From the NCBI RefSeq assembly GCF_002967075.1, contig NZ_PUGE01000002.1, positions 186,001 through 250,000 of the forward strand: a DNA stretch of 64,000 nucleotides. Reading direction: 5' to 3'. This stretch comes from Corynebacterium sp. J010B-136 (GTDB lineage Bacteria; Actinomycetota; Actinomycetes; Mycobacteriales; Mycobacteriaceae). The notes beneath the pieces were generated by a model that was not told the origin of the DNA, did no database searches, and saw only the letters and a list, made by a program, of their open reading frames with translations. The position numbers and the translations under genes are program-made. How positions within the stretch are numbered: the stretch's first letter is position 1; each line of letters opens with the position of its first letter. Shown here piece after piece: positions 45,102-53,261 of the stretch.

Positions 45102-46073
45102 TTAGTTCTTGTGCAGTTCCTCGTTGAGGGCGACTGCTTCTGCCTTCCACTCGGTAGCTTCGATAGAACCGGTAACAGAGTTGCGGCGCAGCAGCATGCC
45201 GGATGCGCCGGAAAGCTTCGCAGCCTTCACGGAGGTGCCTTCGTCAACGCCGGCGACTTCAGCGACGCGGCCGAAGACGGAAACCTTAGAGCCAGAGGTG
45301 ACGTACAGGCCGGCTTCGACAACACAGTCATCGCCAAGCGAAATGCCCACGCCCGAGTTGGCGCCGAGCAGGCAGCGCTCACCGATGGAAATGGTCTCCT
45401 TGCCGCCACCGGACAGGGTACCCATGATGGATGCGCCGCCGCCGATATCGGAGCCGTCGCCAACGACGACACCTGCGGAGATACGGCCTTCAACCATGGA
45501 AGCACCCAGGGTACCGGCGTTGAAGTTGACGAAGCCTTCGTGCATAACGGTGGTGCCTTCTGCCAAGTGTGCGCCCAAGCGCACGCGGTCTGCGTCACCG
45601 ATGCGAACTCCGGAAGGAACGACGTAGTCCACCATGCGTGGGAACTTGTCCACGGAAAACACAGTGACTGGGCCGCGGGATGCCAGGCGGCTGCGCACCA
45701 TCTGGAAATCAGCGACAGCGCAGGGGCCGTAGTTGGTCCAGACAACGTTTGCGAGGTGGCCAAAGATGCCGTCCATGTTCAAACCGTGTGGCTTAACCGC
45801 ACGGTGGGAGAGAAGGTGCAGACGCAGGTAAGCGTCATATGCGTCGATTGGCGCAGCGTCGAGGTCCGCAATGGAAGTCTCAACTGCGACGCGAGCTACA
45901 CCGCGCTCTTCGTCAGGGCCAACGAGGGCTGCAAATTGCTGTGGAGTCTCCTCCAAGCGTTCAGTGCCAGCAGCAGAAACAGGAGTATCCAGCGAAACTG
46001 CTGGAAACCAAACATCCAACACTGTTCCGTCGTGGGTGATCGTTGCCAAACCGCGGGCAGATGCAGAAGTCAT
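45102..46073 (-). CDS. dapD: 2,3,4,5-tetrahydropyridine-2,6-dicarboxylate N-succinyltransferase
   Basis: 323 residues. The N-terminal ~130 residues are the actinobacterial DapD cap; the middle and C-terminal part is a left-handed beta-helix with hexapeptide repeats ([74 protein letters not shown]). It uses succinyl-CoA in lysine/meso-DAP synthesis. Divergent from dapE in orientation, with the permease gene between them. Confidence 0.94.
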   Translation of the reverse strand: MTSASARGLATITHDGTVLDVWFPAVSLDTPVSAAGTERLEETPQQFAALVGPDEERGVARVAVETSIADLDAAPIDAYDAYLRLHLLSHRAVKPHGLNMDGIFGHLANVVWTNYGPCAVADFQMVRSRLASRGPVTVFSVDKFPRMVDYVVPSGVRIGDADRVRLGAHLAEGTTVMHEGFVNFNAGTLGASMVEGRISAGVVVGDGSDIGGGASIMGTLSGGGKETISIGERCLLGANSGVGISLGDDCVVEAGLYVTSGSKVSVFGRVAEVAGVDEGTSVKAAKLSGASGMLLRRNSVTGSIEATEWKAEAVALNEELHKN

Positions 46074-46115
46074 TGAATATTCAAGCCTTAGAGGAGTCGG
46101 GGATAGATACCTTAG

Positions 46116-46139
46116 AAAGTATAGGTAACCCTATACTTT
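46116..46139. promoter_or_regulatory. 24-bp perfect palindrome between the permease stop and dapD start
   Basis: AAAGTATAGG (46116-46125), TAAC, CCTATACTTT (46130-46139). It overlaps the permease stop codon region and sits 43 bp upstream of dapD. On the minus strand it contains TATACT, a good -10 candidate for dapD, and it can also fold as a terminator hairpin. Confidence 0.65.
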
Positions 46140-47459
46140 TGTGCGAGAATTGGGCATCAACAGTGACACAATCGTCAGTCCGCCGGCGATGACGGCAACG
46201 GCGATTAGCTGACCGCGCGCCGAAGGGTCGAAGAGCATGAGCAGGACGATGAGCAGCAGTCCGAGTATCACTGCATAAGGAATCCACGGGAAACCTGGCA
46301 CGCGAATTTCGGTGGATTCGAGGCTCGGCTTGAGCTTGATATAAGAGGTTACGATGAAGAACCAAATGACCAATAGGCAGCCGCCGACGGCGTTGAACAA
46401 GAAGGCCAAGAGTCCGGGAGGATTCCAGTACTGAAGGCCGACGGAAGCGAAAGCGAAGATCATCGACAAGATCACGGCATATAGCGGCGAGCCTGTCTTC
46501 GAGGTGTACTTAAACGCGCCTGGGGCATTGCCATCGCGGGCCATGTCAAAGACCAAGCGTGAGGTTGCGTAAATCTGCGCGTTGAACGCTGAAAGCAGCG
46601 CAACCACGATGACGAGCTCCATGAAGGTCGCGGCATAAGGAATCTCTGCAACGCGCAAGACCTCAGTGAAAGGGGACTGCGCTGCAACGTCTGCATCTTG
46701 AATCCTAGAAAATGGCAGCAGCAAGGTAATAACTGCAACTGCGCCCAGGTAGAAGACAATGATGCGGAAAATAATCGCGCGCACTGCTGTGGCGACATTG
46801 TGTGCTGGGTCTTCAGATTCAGCCGCAGCAATGGTGACTAGCTCGATACCGCCGAAAGCAAAGGCCACCGCCAGCAACCCGGCTGCCAAACCTGGCACGC
46901 CATTGGGCGCGAAGTTCTCAACGAAACTGCTGGTTTGAGTCTCAGCTGGGCCAAAAATGAGCCATGCGCCGAGCACCAAGAAAGCAACGATGACCGCGAC
47001 TTTGATGATGGCGAACCAAAACTCGAATTCACCGAATCCGCGTACCGCCCCGAAATTGACCACGGCGAAAAATACCACGGCAACTAGTGCAGGGATCCAT
47101 GGATCTACCCCGAACCAACCGCCAAGAATAGCGGCCGCACCAGTAATTTCGGCGCCCATCACCATAATCAGCATGAACCAGTACAGCCAGCCCATCGTAA
47201 AGCGTGCCCAGTTGCCAAACGCTTGACCCGCATACGTGGAAAAGGAACCCAGAGAAGGGCGCGCAGAGGCCATCTCGCCGAGCATGTACATGATTAAAGT
47301 TACCAGAACACCGGCAACCAGGTACGCAATCAAAATAGAGGTACCGGCAATTTGGATGCCCACGCCAACGCCGAGGAATAGTCCGGCGCCGATGGCTGAG
47401 CCAAGCCCCATCATCGTCAAGTGTCTGGTTTTTAACTTATTTGACTCTGAATTACTCAT
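46131..47459 (-). CDS. Amino acid permease (APC superfamily)
   Basis: 442 residues from ATG 47459 (MSNSESNKLKTRHLTMMGLG), 12 membrane helices. Signatures are GSAIGAGLFLGVGVGI in helix 1, SFSTYAGQAFGNWARFTMGW, and FAFGGIELVTIAAAESEDP in helix 6. It fits the AAT (amino acid transporter) group carrying e.g. asparagine, GABA or aromatic amino acids; substrate not determinable. ATG 47477 would add six residues. Downstream lies dapD on the same strand; upstream is the divergent dapE. Confidence 0.88.
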   Translation of the reverse strand: MSNSESNKLKTRHLTMMGLGSAIGAGLFLGVGVGIQIAGTSILIAYLVAGVLVTLIMYMLGEMASARPSLGSFSTYAGQAFGNWARFTMGWLYWFMLIMVMGAEITGAAAILGGWFGVDPWIPALVAVVFFAVVNFGAVRGFGEFEFWFAIIKVAVIVAFLVLGAWLIFGPAETQTSSFVENFAPNGVPGLAAGLLAVAFAFGGIELVTIAAAESEDPAHNVATAVRAIIFRIIVFYLGAVAVITLLLPFSRIQDADVAAQSPFTEVLRVAEIPYAATFMELVIVVALLSAFNAQIYATSRLVFDMARDGNAPGAFKYTSKTGSPLYAVILSMIFAFASVGLQYWNPPGLLAFLFNAVGGCLLVIWFFIVTSYIKLKPSLESTEIRVPGFPWIPYAVILGLLLIVLLMLFDPSARGQLIAVAVIAGGLTIVSLLMPNSRTKV

Positions 47460-47555
47460 CGCCCACTTTTCTTTCATCCTGGTATTGGCCGTTAGAAATG
47501 TTACACGCCTCATCTGCCCTGATCAGCAGCGGGTTTCACGCTACGATGGCGGATT

Positions 47556-48689
47556 GTGACTATTTTCCATCTTGATCTGACCCAGGACCCCATTGAGCTG
47601 ACGAAGGCGCTGGTTGATATCCCTAGCCCTTCGCATCATGAAAAGGCTATTGCCGATGCCATCGAGCAGGCCTTGAAACCGTTGGTTGATTCCGCCGAAG
47701 TGGAGCTTGCACGCTTTGGAAACACCGTGTGCGCGCGTACCAATCGCGGCTTGGGTTCCCGCGTTGTTTTAGCTGGACACGTGGATACCGTGCCAATTGC
47801 GGACAACGTCCCACACCACATGGAAGATAACATTATGTTTGGCTGTGGCACGGTGGATATGAAGTCCGGGTTGGCGGTCTACCTGCATACCTTTGCCCAG
47901 CTGGCAGCGGATAAAGACCTTAGCCACGACTTGACGCTGATTGCCTATGAGGGCGAAGAGGTTGCGACGGAGTTCAACGGTTTGGGGCATTTGCAGCGGG
48001 ATAATCCTCAGTGGTTGCAGGGGGATTTGGCATTGCTGGGAGAGCCGTCGGGCGCGATGATTGAGGCAGGTTGTCAGGGCACTATCCGCCTGCGGGTAAC
48101 AGCGCATGGCACCCGCGCGCACTCGGCGCGGGCTTGGCTGGGTTCGAACGCGGCACACACCCTAACGCCGGTGATGACCAAGATTGCAGAGTACTCACCG
48201 CGTGATGTCACCATTGATGGGTGTACCTACCGCGAGGGGCTCAACATCGTGCACCTTGAAGCTGGGGTGGCCACCAATACTTTGCCGGATCACGCGTGGA
48301 TGTTTGTGAATTTCCGTTTCGCGCCGGACCGCAGCTCCGAAGAGGCGATGGAGCACTTGCTCGATGTCTTGGGCTTGGCAAAAGAGCAAGAGATGCCTGC
48401 CGATGCCACCTTGGATTCACCTGGTATCAGCTTTGAAGTTGATGATGTCGCAGGTGCAGCGCTTCCGGGATTGGGGCAGCCGTCTGCCGCAGCGCTTATC
48501 GATGCAGTCGGTGGCAATGTTCGTGCCAAGTACGGCTGGACGGATGTGGCGCGCTTTTCTGAAATGGGCACGCCAGCGGTCAACTTTGGCCCTGGTGACC
48601 CCGGATTTGCGCATAAGCGAGACGAGCAATGTCCGGTGGAACAGATAACGTCAGTGGCACAAGCACTTCACACATACCTCACGGCTTAG
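47556..48689 (+). CDS. dapE: Succinyl-diaminopimelate desuccinylase
   Basis: 377 residues from GTG 47556. An M20 metallopeptidase-fold enzyme: metal ligands in LAGHVDTVPIADN (His, Asp), GCGTVDMKSGLAV (Asp), YEGEEVATEFNGLGHL (catalytic Glu, Glu) and the final His in GFAHKRDEQ. Releases succinate to give LL-DAP for peptidoglycan and lysine. First gene of a plus-strand run to about 52.8 kb. Confidence 0.94.
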   Translation: MTIFHLDLTQDPIELTKALVDIPSPSHHEKAIADAIEQALKPLVDSAEVELARFGNTVCARTNRGLGSRVVLAGHVDTVPIADNVPHHMEDNIMFGCGTVDMKSGLAVYLHTFAQLAADKDLSHDLTLIAYEGEEVATEFNGLGHLQRDNPQWLQGDLALLGEPSGAMIEAGCQGTIRLRVTAHGTRAHSARAWLGSNAAHTLTPVMTKIAEYSPRDVTIDGCTYREGLNIVHLEAGVATNTLPDHAWMFVNFRFAPDRSSEEAMEHLLDVLGLAKEQEMPADATLDSPGISFEVDDVAGAALPGLGQPSAAALIDAVGGNVRAKYGWTDVARFSEMGTPAVNFGPGDPGFAHKRDEQCPVEQITSVAQALHTYLTA

Positions 48690-48714
48690 AAAACCCTTAG
48701 TAGAAAGAAAAACA

Positions 48715-49542
48715 ATGGCTCCTTTGCGTAGTAATAAAGACGGTAAACCGCGTGTTCTGCGCACTACAGAAAGCGCGGAGACTAACCGCATGCTGCGTGG
48801 TCCCATGCTGTTACGTACCGACGGCAATCAAACCTCTACCTATGACCAGCGTTTATTGGAATCTGGTGCAGACCACGCGTGGAAGCATGCAGATCCGTGG
48901 CGTGTACTGCGTATCCAGGGTGAATTTGTCGCGGGATTTGATGCACTGAGCGATTTGCCAAAGGCCGTGACCGTATACGGTTCGGCACGCACGAAGGAAG
49001 ATGCGCTGGAGTATGCACAGGGCATCGACTTGGGCGCAAAGCTGGTGGAGCACGATTATGCCGTGGTGACCGGCGGTGGCCCAGGAATTATGGAAGCTGC
49101 CAACCGGGGCGCTTATGAAGCTGGTGGGCTTTCCGTGGGCTTGGGCATTGAACTGCCCTTTGAGCAGGGGCTTAATAAGTACGTCGACCTTGGCATTAAC
49201 TTCCGGTACTTCTTTGCGCGCAAGACCATGTTTTTGAAGTACTCGCAGGCTTTTGTCTGTCTGCCAGGTGGCATGGGTACGATGGATGAGCTTTTTGAAA
49301 TGCTCTGCATGGTGCAAACCGGCAAGGTAACCAACTACCCAATCGTGCTGATCGGTACCGAATACTGGTCGGGTCTGGTTGAGTGGATGGCAAATACCTT
49401 GGTGGCTGAAGGATATATCAACCCCCAGGATATGGACCTTTTCTTGCTTACTGATTCGGTTGATGAAGCCGTGGAGCACATCGTTGCTGCGCACAAGGAG
49501 ATGACCGATGAGCGAGTCAGCCGACTCAACCACGACGCTTAA
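48715..49542 (+). CDS. TIGR00730 (LOG-like) Rossmann-fold protein
   Basis: 275 residues. Nucleotide-fold motif GGGPGIMEAANRGAYEAGG and the catalytic motif PGGMGTMDELFE (about residues 182-193), as in LOG phosphoribohydrolases that release cytokinin-type bases from nucleotides and in related nucleosidases. The N-terminal ~85 residues are an extra, basic extension. The 3' end overlaps folP by 35 bp. Confidence 0.88.
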   Translation: MAPLRSNKDGKPRVLRTTESAETNRMLRGPMLLRTDGNQTSTYDQRLLESGADHAWKHADPWRVLRIQGEFVAGFDALSDLPKAVTVYGSARTKEDALEYAQGIDLGAKLVEHDYAVVTGGGPGIMEAANRGAYEAGGLSVGLGIELPFEQGLNKYVDLGINFRYFFARKTMFLKYSQAFVCLPGGMGTMDELFEMLCMVQTGKVTNYPIVLIGTEYWSGLVEWMANTLVAEGYINPQDMDLFLLTDSVDEAVEHIVAAHKEMTDERVSRLNHDA

Positions 49543-50371
49543 ACCTTTAGCCCAGGTGATGGCGATTGTAAATCGCACACCTGACTCCTTTTATGACAAA
49601 GGAGCAACCTGGGGGATGGACAGTGCTTTGGCACGCTGTGAGGAAGTCGTCGCCCAGGGCGCAAGCATCGTCGATATCGGCGGAGTGAAGGCTGGTCCCG
49701 GTGAGGCAGTGGATGCGGCTGCTGAAATTGATCGCGTAGTGCCGCTTATCGCAGAAATTGCTGCGCGATACCCGGAGGTAATTATCAGTGTTGATACCTG
49801 GCGTGCATCGGTAGCTGAGCAAGCTATTGCTGCCGGCGCGCGGCTCATCAACGACACGTGGGCAGGTTGGGACCCGCAACTTATAGAAGTCGCAGGTGCC
49901 CACGGAGTGGGCTACGTATGCTCGCATACCGGCGGGGTTACACCGCGCACTCGGCCGCACCGCGTGCATTTCGACGACGTTGTCGCTGACGTGATTGCCG
50001 AGACCACAGCTTTGGCTGAGCGCGCCGTCGCGCTTGGCTGCCCACCCGAGCTGACCTTTATCGATCCCACACACGACTTTGGCAAAAATACTTTCCATGG
50101 CCTGGAACTTCTGCGCCGCATCGATGAGCTAGTAGCTACCGGCTGGCCGGTGCTCATGGCGTTGTCTAATAAAGACTTCGTCGGGGAAACCTTAGGCAGG
50201 GAAGTCGGCGACCGGGTGGCGGGAACCTTGGCGGCTACGGCCTGGGCTGCATCGAAAGGCGTGGCGGCATTTCGCGTCCATGAAGTAAAAGAGACTGTCG
50301 ATGCCATCCGCATGACTGCTGCTATTCAGGGAATTGCTGCGCCTTTGGCTACCACGAGGGGACTCGCATGA
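49508..50371 (+). CDS. folP2: Dihydropteroate synthase-like protein (FolP2-type)
   Basis: 287 residues with TIM-barrel DHPS motifs: VMAIVNRTPDSFYDKG (N-R-T-P-D-S-F loop), GASIVDIGGVKAGPG, VDTWRASVAEQAIAAGARLINDTW. The usual D-I-G-G-E-S is D-I-G-G-V-K here, and the NRTPDSF/GVKAGPG combination marks the actinobacterial FolP2 paralogue, whose DHPS activity is doubtful in mycobacteria. It is embedded in the dapE-gpgS operon, with overlaps on both sides (35 bp and 4 bp). Confidence 0.85.
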   Translation: MSESADSTTTLKPLAQVMAIVNRTPDSFYDKGATWGMDSALARCEEVVAQGASIVDIGGVKAGPGEAVDAAAEIDRVVPLIAEIAARYPEVIISVDTWRASVAEQAIAAGARLINDTWAGWDPQLIEVAGAHGVGYVCSHTGGVTPRTRPHRVHFDDVVADVIAETTALAERAVALGCPPELTFIDPTHDFGKNTFHGLELLRRIDELVATGWPVLMALSNKDFVGETLGREVGDRVAGTLAATAWAASKGVAAFRVHEVKETVDAIRMTAAIQGIAAPLATTRGLA

Positions 50372-51144
50372 GTGTTTCTGTAGTTATTCCGGCGTTGAAC
50401 GAGGAACCAACTATCGCTCGTGTGGTGCAAGCTTGCCTGGCTGATAATCCTTTAGAAGTCCTTGTCATCGATGCTGATTCTTCCGATGCCACCGCCGCTG
50501 TAGCAACCGCAGCTGGCGCGCGGGTGATTAATTGGCGCGAGGTTTTGCCGCATGTGCCAGTGCGCGTGGGCAAAGGCGAATCCCTGTGGCGCGGCGTGGA
50601 GGCAGCGCGTGGCGACATCGTGGTCTTTGTCGACGCTGATCTGGAATCAGCAGCACCTGGCCTGGTCACAGCACTTGCTGCGCCTTTTGCCGACCCTTCA
50701 ATCCACCTGGTGAAGCCTGTCTATAGCCGTACCTTCGGCGATCAGCCCACCGGAGGCGGTCGCGTCACGGAATTGACCGCCAAGCCTTTGCTGAGCATGT
50801 TTTTCCCAGACCTTTCTCATATCGCGCAGCCACTCGGCGGTGAGTACGCCATTCGGCGCTCCGTCGCTCGCGAACTGCCATTTGTCGATGGCTATGGCGT
50901 CGAAGCCGGGCTAATGATTGATGTGGCACACTTTTTCGGCGCCGATGCAATCGCTCAGGTTAAATTGCCGCCGCGCGTGCACCGCAATCGTCCTCTGTCC
51001 CAGCTCGCTCCGATGGCCAAAGTGGTCGCAGAGACCATCCTGGACCGTGCACACTTATACGGGACTTCTGCGCAGGCCACTCGGAGTGTCTTAAGTCAAC
51101 GTCCTGCACTTGAACATCTGGAATCTCGGGAGACAATCTCATGA
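50368..51144 (+). CDS. gpgS: Glucosyl-3-phosphoglycerate synthase
   Basis: 258 residues, GT81-type, retaining. SVVIPALNEEPTIARVV is the nucleotide-sugar entry motif, GKGESLWRGVEAARGDIVVF the sugar-donor loop and DADLES the metal-binding D-x-D. The PGGEY-like loop (QPLGGEYAIRR) is conserved in the family. It makes glucosyl-3-phosphoglycerate, the primer for methylglucose lipopolysaccharide-type polymers. Shorter than the ~320 of mycobacteria. Coupled to folP2 by 4 nt. Confidence 0.85.
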   Translation: MSVSVVIPALNEEPTIARVVQACLADNPLEVLVIDADSSDATAAVATAAGARVINWREVLPHVPVRVGKGESLWRGVEAARGDIVVFVDADLESAAPGLVTALAAPFADPSIHLVKPVYSRTFGDQPTGGGRVTELTAKPLLSMFFPDLSHIAQPLGGEYAIRRSVARELPFVDGYGVEAGLMIDVAHFFGADAIAQVKLPPRVHRNRPLSQLAPMAKVVAETILDRAHLYGTSAQATRSVLSQRPALEHLESRETIS

Positions 51145-51473
51145 ATGTAGTGCTAACGATTATCATCGTGGCGGCTTTGATCGCACTCTTTGCCATCGTG
51201 GCAACGTGGGTGCTGTCGCACTTTGTTGGCAAAGGCCCCGTTATGGCGGATTTGCCTGCCGACGAAAAACAGGCCACGCTGCAAGGCAACCGCGCCTTCG
51301 CTTTGCATGGTGAGTATGACAAAGTCGGATTTAGCACCGTGAAATTTGGCTATTCGCCTGCGCAAGTCGATGATCTTTTAGATGTTCTCACCCACGAATT
51401 ACAGCGAACCAAAGAAGAATTGGCGGCGCAAAAGCGCAGCTTAAGTACCGACGAAGCTTCGGAATCTGAGTAA
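51141..51473 (+). CDS. DivIVA-domain-like membrane-anchored small protein
   Basis: 110 residues. One N-terminal membrane helix (residues 3-25), then a polar region and the DivIVA-type motif GYSPAQVDDLLDVLTHELQR, followed by a short coiled-coil-like charged tail. Such proteins are frequent in mycolata near dapE and may act in polar growth or cell-wall localisation. Overlaps gpgS by 4 nt. Confidence 0.8.
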   Translation: MNVVLTIIIVAALIALFAIVATWVLSHFVGKGPVMADLPADEKQATLQGNRAFALHGEYDKVGFSTVKFGYSPAQVDDLLDVLTHELQRTKEELAAQKRSLSTDEASESE

Positions 51474-51555
51474 TTCCTTTCCCGCGATAAACCTGTGGCC
51501 TGCGTAAATGCTGCTTGGCGAGCCAACTGCGCAGGTGCTTTGTGCGAAAAAAGAT

Positions 51556-51561
51556 TATAAT
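51556..51561 (+). promoter_or_regulatory. -10 element TATAAT upstream of the DUF3117 gene
   Basis: A consensus TATAAT sits in a 200-bp gene-free stretch 114 bp upstream of the small gene. No good -35 at the expected spacing, which is normal for corynebacterial promoters. Confidence 0.6.
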
Positions 51562-51674
51562 GGGTGTGAAGCACTGAGTTTTTCCTCACAGCTATGCCAA
51601 AGGTGAAGTAATTTCCTTTCGGCGCAGCGTGGAGAAGCAGTGGATTTTTAATTTTTTAAGGGAGCAGAATTCAC

Positions 51675-51842
51675 ATGGCAGCAATGAAGCCTCGCACTAC
51701 TGGTGGACCAATGGAAGCTGTAATCGAATCGCGCAAAATCGTCATGCGTATTCCCTCTGACGGTGGCGGCCGAATCGTTGTGGAGATGACTAAAGAAGAA
51801 GCCGCTGAGCTCGGTGAGCTTCTAACTGAAGTCGCACAATAG
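51675..51842 (+). CDS. DUF3117 protein (55 residues)
   Basis: A complete small gene: ATG 51675 to TAG 51840-51842. Translation begins MAAMKPRTTGGPMEAVIESR and ends with ELGELLTEVAQ, the very conserved actinobacterial DUF3117 protein. The sequence is almost invariant in the phylum; function unknown. A strong -10 lies upstream and its 5' leader is about 110 nt, so expression may be high. Confidence 0.93.
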   Translation: MAAMKPRTTGGPMEAVIESRKIVMRIPSDGGGRIVVEMTKEEAAELGELLTEVAQ

Positions 51843-51888
51843 CCCACCGCAATATCGCTTTCTAGATGAGATGATCTAATCTAGGTTT

Positions 51889-52758
51889 ATGCTTTCGCAC
51901 ATTATTGATGTTCTGGCGGATCCTGCCGATGGAAGCGCGCTTTCAGGCGTGGATGACTTTACCCGGTTGGGATCTGAATCCGGTCACTCTTATGATGTCG
52001 CCAAGCAGGGGTATGTCACCCTTGCATCCGGCGCAGGTCTTAAACATAAAGGCGACGACGCCGATATGGTCACTGCCCGCGAAACATATCTTTCTAAAGG
52101 CCACTTCGCGCCGTTTGTGGAAGCTGTCACCGGCGCTATCCAAAACGCCTTAGACAATGCGATTAGCCAGGAAGACGTGCCTGAGCCCACGCTTCTCGAG
52201 GTCGGCGCCGGCACCGGCTACTATCTCTCACATACTCTTGACTCCATCGACGGTTCGCGTGGAGTTGGCCTAGACATCTCCCCACACGCAGCGCGGCACC
52301 TGGCAAAATGCCACCCGCGCGTTGGTGCTGTGATTGCGGACGTGTGGCAAACTCTGCCGATTCGTGATGAATCTATCAACGCGATCTCAGTTGTCTTCGC
52401 CCCGCGCAACCCCGCGGAATTTCAGCGCATTCTGGCGCCAGGCGGACAGGTCATTGTCTTGACTCCGCAGGCCGGACACCTCGATGAATTGCGCGAGCCA
52501 CTTGGCATTCTGGGCGTCGAAGAGGGCAAGGTTGAGCGCATGTATGACCAAGCGGAGGGCTTTTTGGAGCAGGCCGCTGATCCGGTTAACCTCGCGTTTC
52601 CAATTCAGCTGGATAAGGAGTCCATTGCAGCACAGGTAGCGATGAGCCCGTCAGCCCGGCACATTTCTGCAGAAGAACTGGCAGCTCGCATGGAAGCATT
52701 GCCACAGACTATGTCTGTAACTGCACACGCCCGCCTCGATCGTCTGCGTTCAGTTTAA
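51889..52758 (+). CDS. SAM-dependent methyltransferase, RlmA-like
   Basis: 289 residues. N-terminal VAKQGYVTLASGAGLKHKGD matches the conserved region after the zinc ribbon of RlmA (23S rRNA G745/G748 methyltransferase), then LLEVGAGTGYYL is the SAM motif I, and VFAPRNPAEFQRILAPGG motif IV. The four zinc cysteines of the usual N-terminal ribbon are missing, so substrate is uncertain: rRNA guanine N1 methylation is inferred from fold only. Ends in a strong terminator. Confidence 0.8.
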   Translation: MLSHIIDVLADPADGSALSGVDDFTRLGSESGHSYDVAKQGYVTLASGAGLKHKGDDADMVTARETYLSKGHFAPFVEAVTGAIQNALDNAISQEDVPEPTLLEVGAGTGYYLSHTLDSIDGSRGVGLDISPHAARHLAKCHPRVGAVIADVWQTLPIRDESINAISVVFAPRNPAEFQRILAPGGQVIVLTPQAGHLDELREPLGILGVEEGKVERMYDQAEGFLEQAADPVNLAFPIQLDKESIAAQVAMSPSARHISAEELAARMEALPQTMSVTAHARLDRLRSV

Positions 52759-52776
52759 GCTCCACCCCCAAATTTC

Positions 52777-52808
52777 GAGTCCCGAGCATTCTTTATCGCT
52801 CGGGACTC
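52777..52808 (+). terminator. Terminator at the end of the dapE-to-methyltransferase run
   Basis: GAGTCCCGAGC (52777-52787), 10-nt loop, GCTCGGGACTC (52798-52808), a perfect 11-bp stem followed by TTGCGTCTTTT. Confidence 0.88.
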
Positions 52809-52845
52809 TTGCGTCTTTTCAGCTTCCGACGTTTCCAGTCACACA

Positions 52846-52915
52846 GGGCTCCTTCGCGCTCACCAAGCGCGAGGTCCTGGGTAGTAAAGCAGTTTCGGTG
52901 AGCGCGAAGCGTACA
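52846..52915. repeat. Palindromic element E1
   Basis: Arms CCTTCGCGCTCAC and GTGAGCGCGAAGCGTACA. CAC to GAG is 52861-52902, 42 nt, central T-N4-A. Confidence 0.9.
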
Positions 52916-53040
52916 AATGCTTGGGTGAAGGAGCGGCGCGGCGCAATTTCTTCGGCGCTGGCCAGTCGACGCCAGTGCTGAAGCTCAACGCTTCCGATGC
53001 TGGCCTGTGCCAATAGTGGCATCCGCGTTGCTGGACAGTC

Positions 53041-53110
53041 ACGCCCCTTCGCGCTCACCGCAAGAAATTGCCTGGCGAGTAACGGCTTTCTGGTGAGCGC
53101 GAAGGGGACA
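53041..53110. repeat. Palindromic element E2
   Basis: Arms CCCCTTCGCGCTCAC and GTGAGCGCGAAGGGGACA. CAC to GAG is 53056-53097, 42 nt, central T-N4-A. The remaining 150 bp up to the GH32 stop is G-rich with partial repeats (TTGGCGTGAGCGGGCG / TTGGCGTGGGCGGGCG) and no gene. Confidence 0.93.
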
Positions 53111-53261
53111 CGGTGGGCCAGAGGTGGGCTGATGCGGTTAGTCGCAGGCGGGAGCAGGCTTGGCGTGAGCGGGCGTCGTGCAGGCCCCCGGTAGGAGAGT
53201 TTGCCCTGGACGAGCGCTGGCCCGAGGGAGGTTGGCGTGGGCGGGCGCTGGGTGAGGGGGA

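Noticed and set aside
45093..46076. 327-residue plus-strand frame antisense to dapD
   Set aside because: dapD on the minus strand has clear hexapeptide-repeat enzyme sequence; the plus frame does not.
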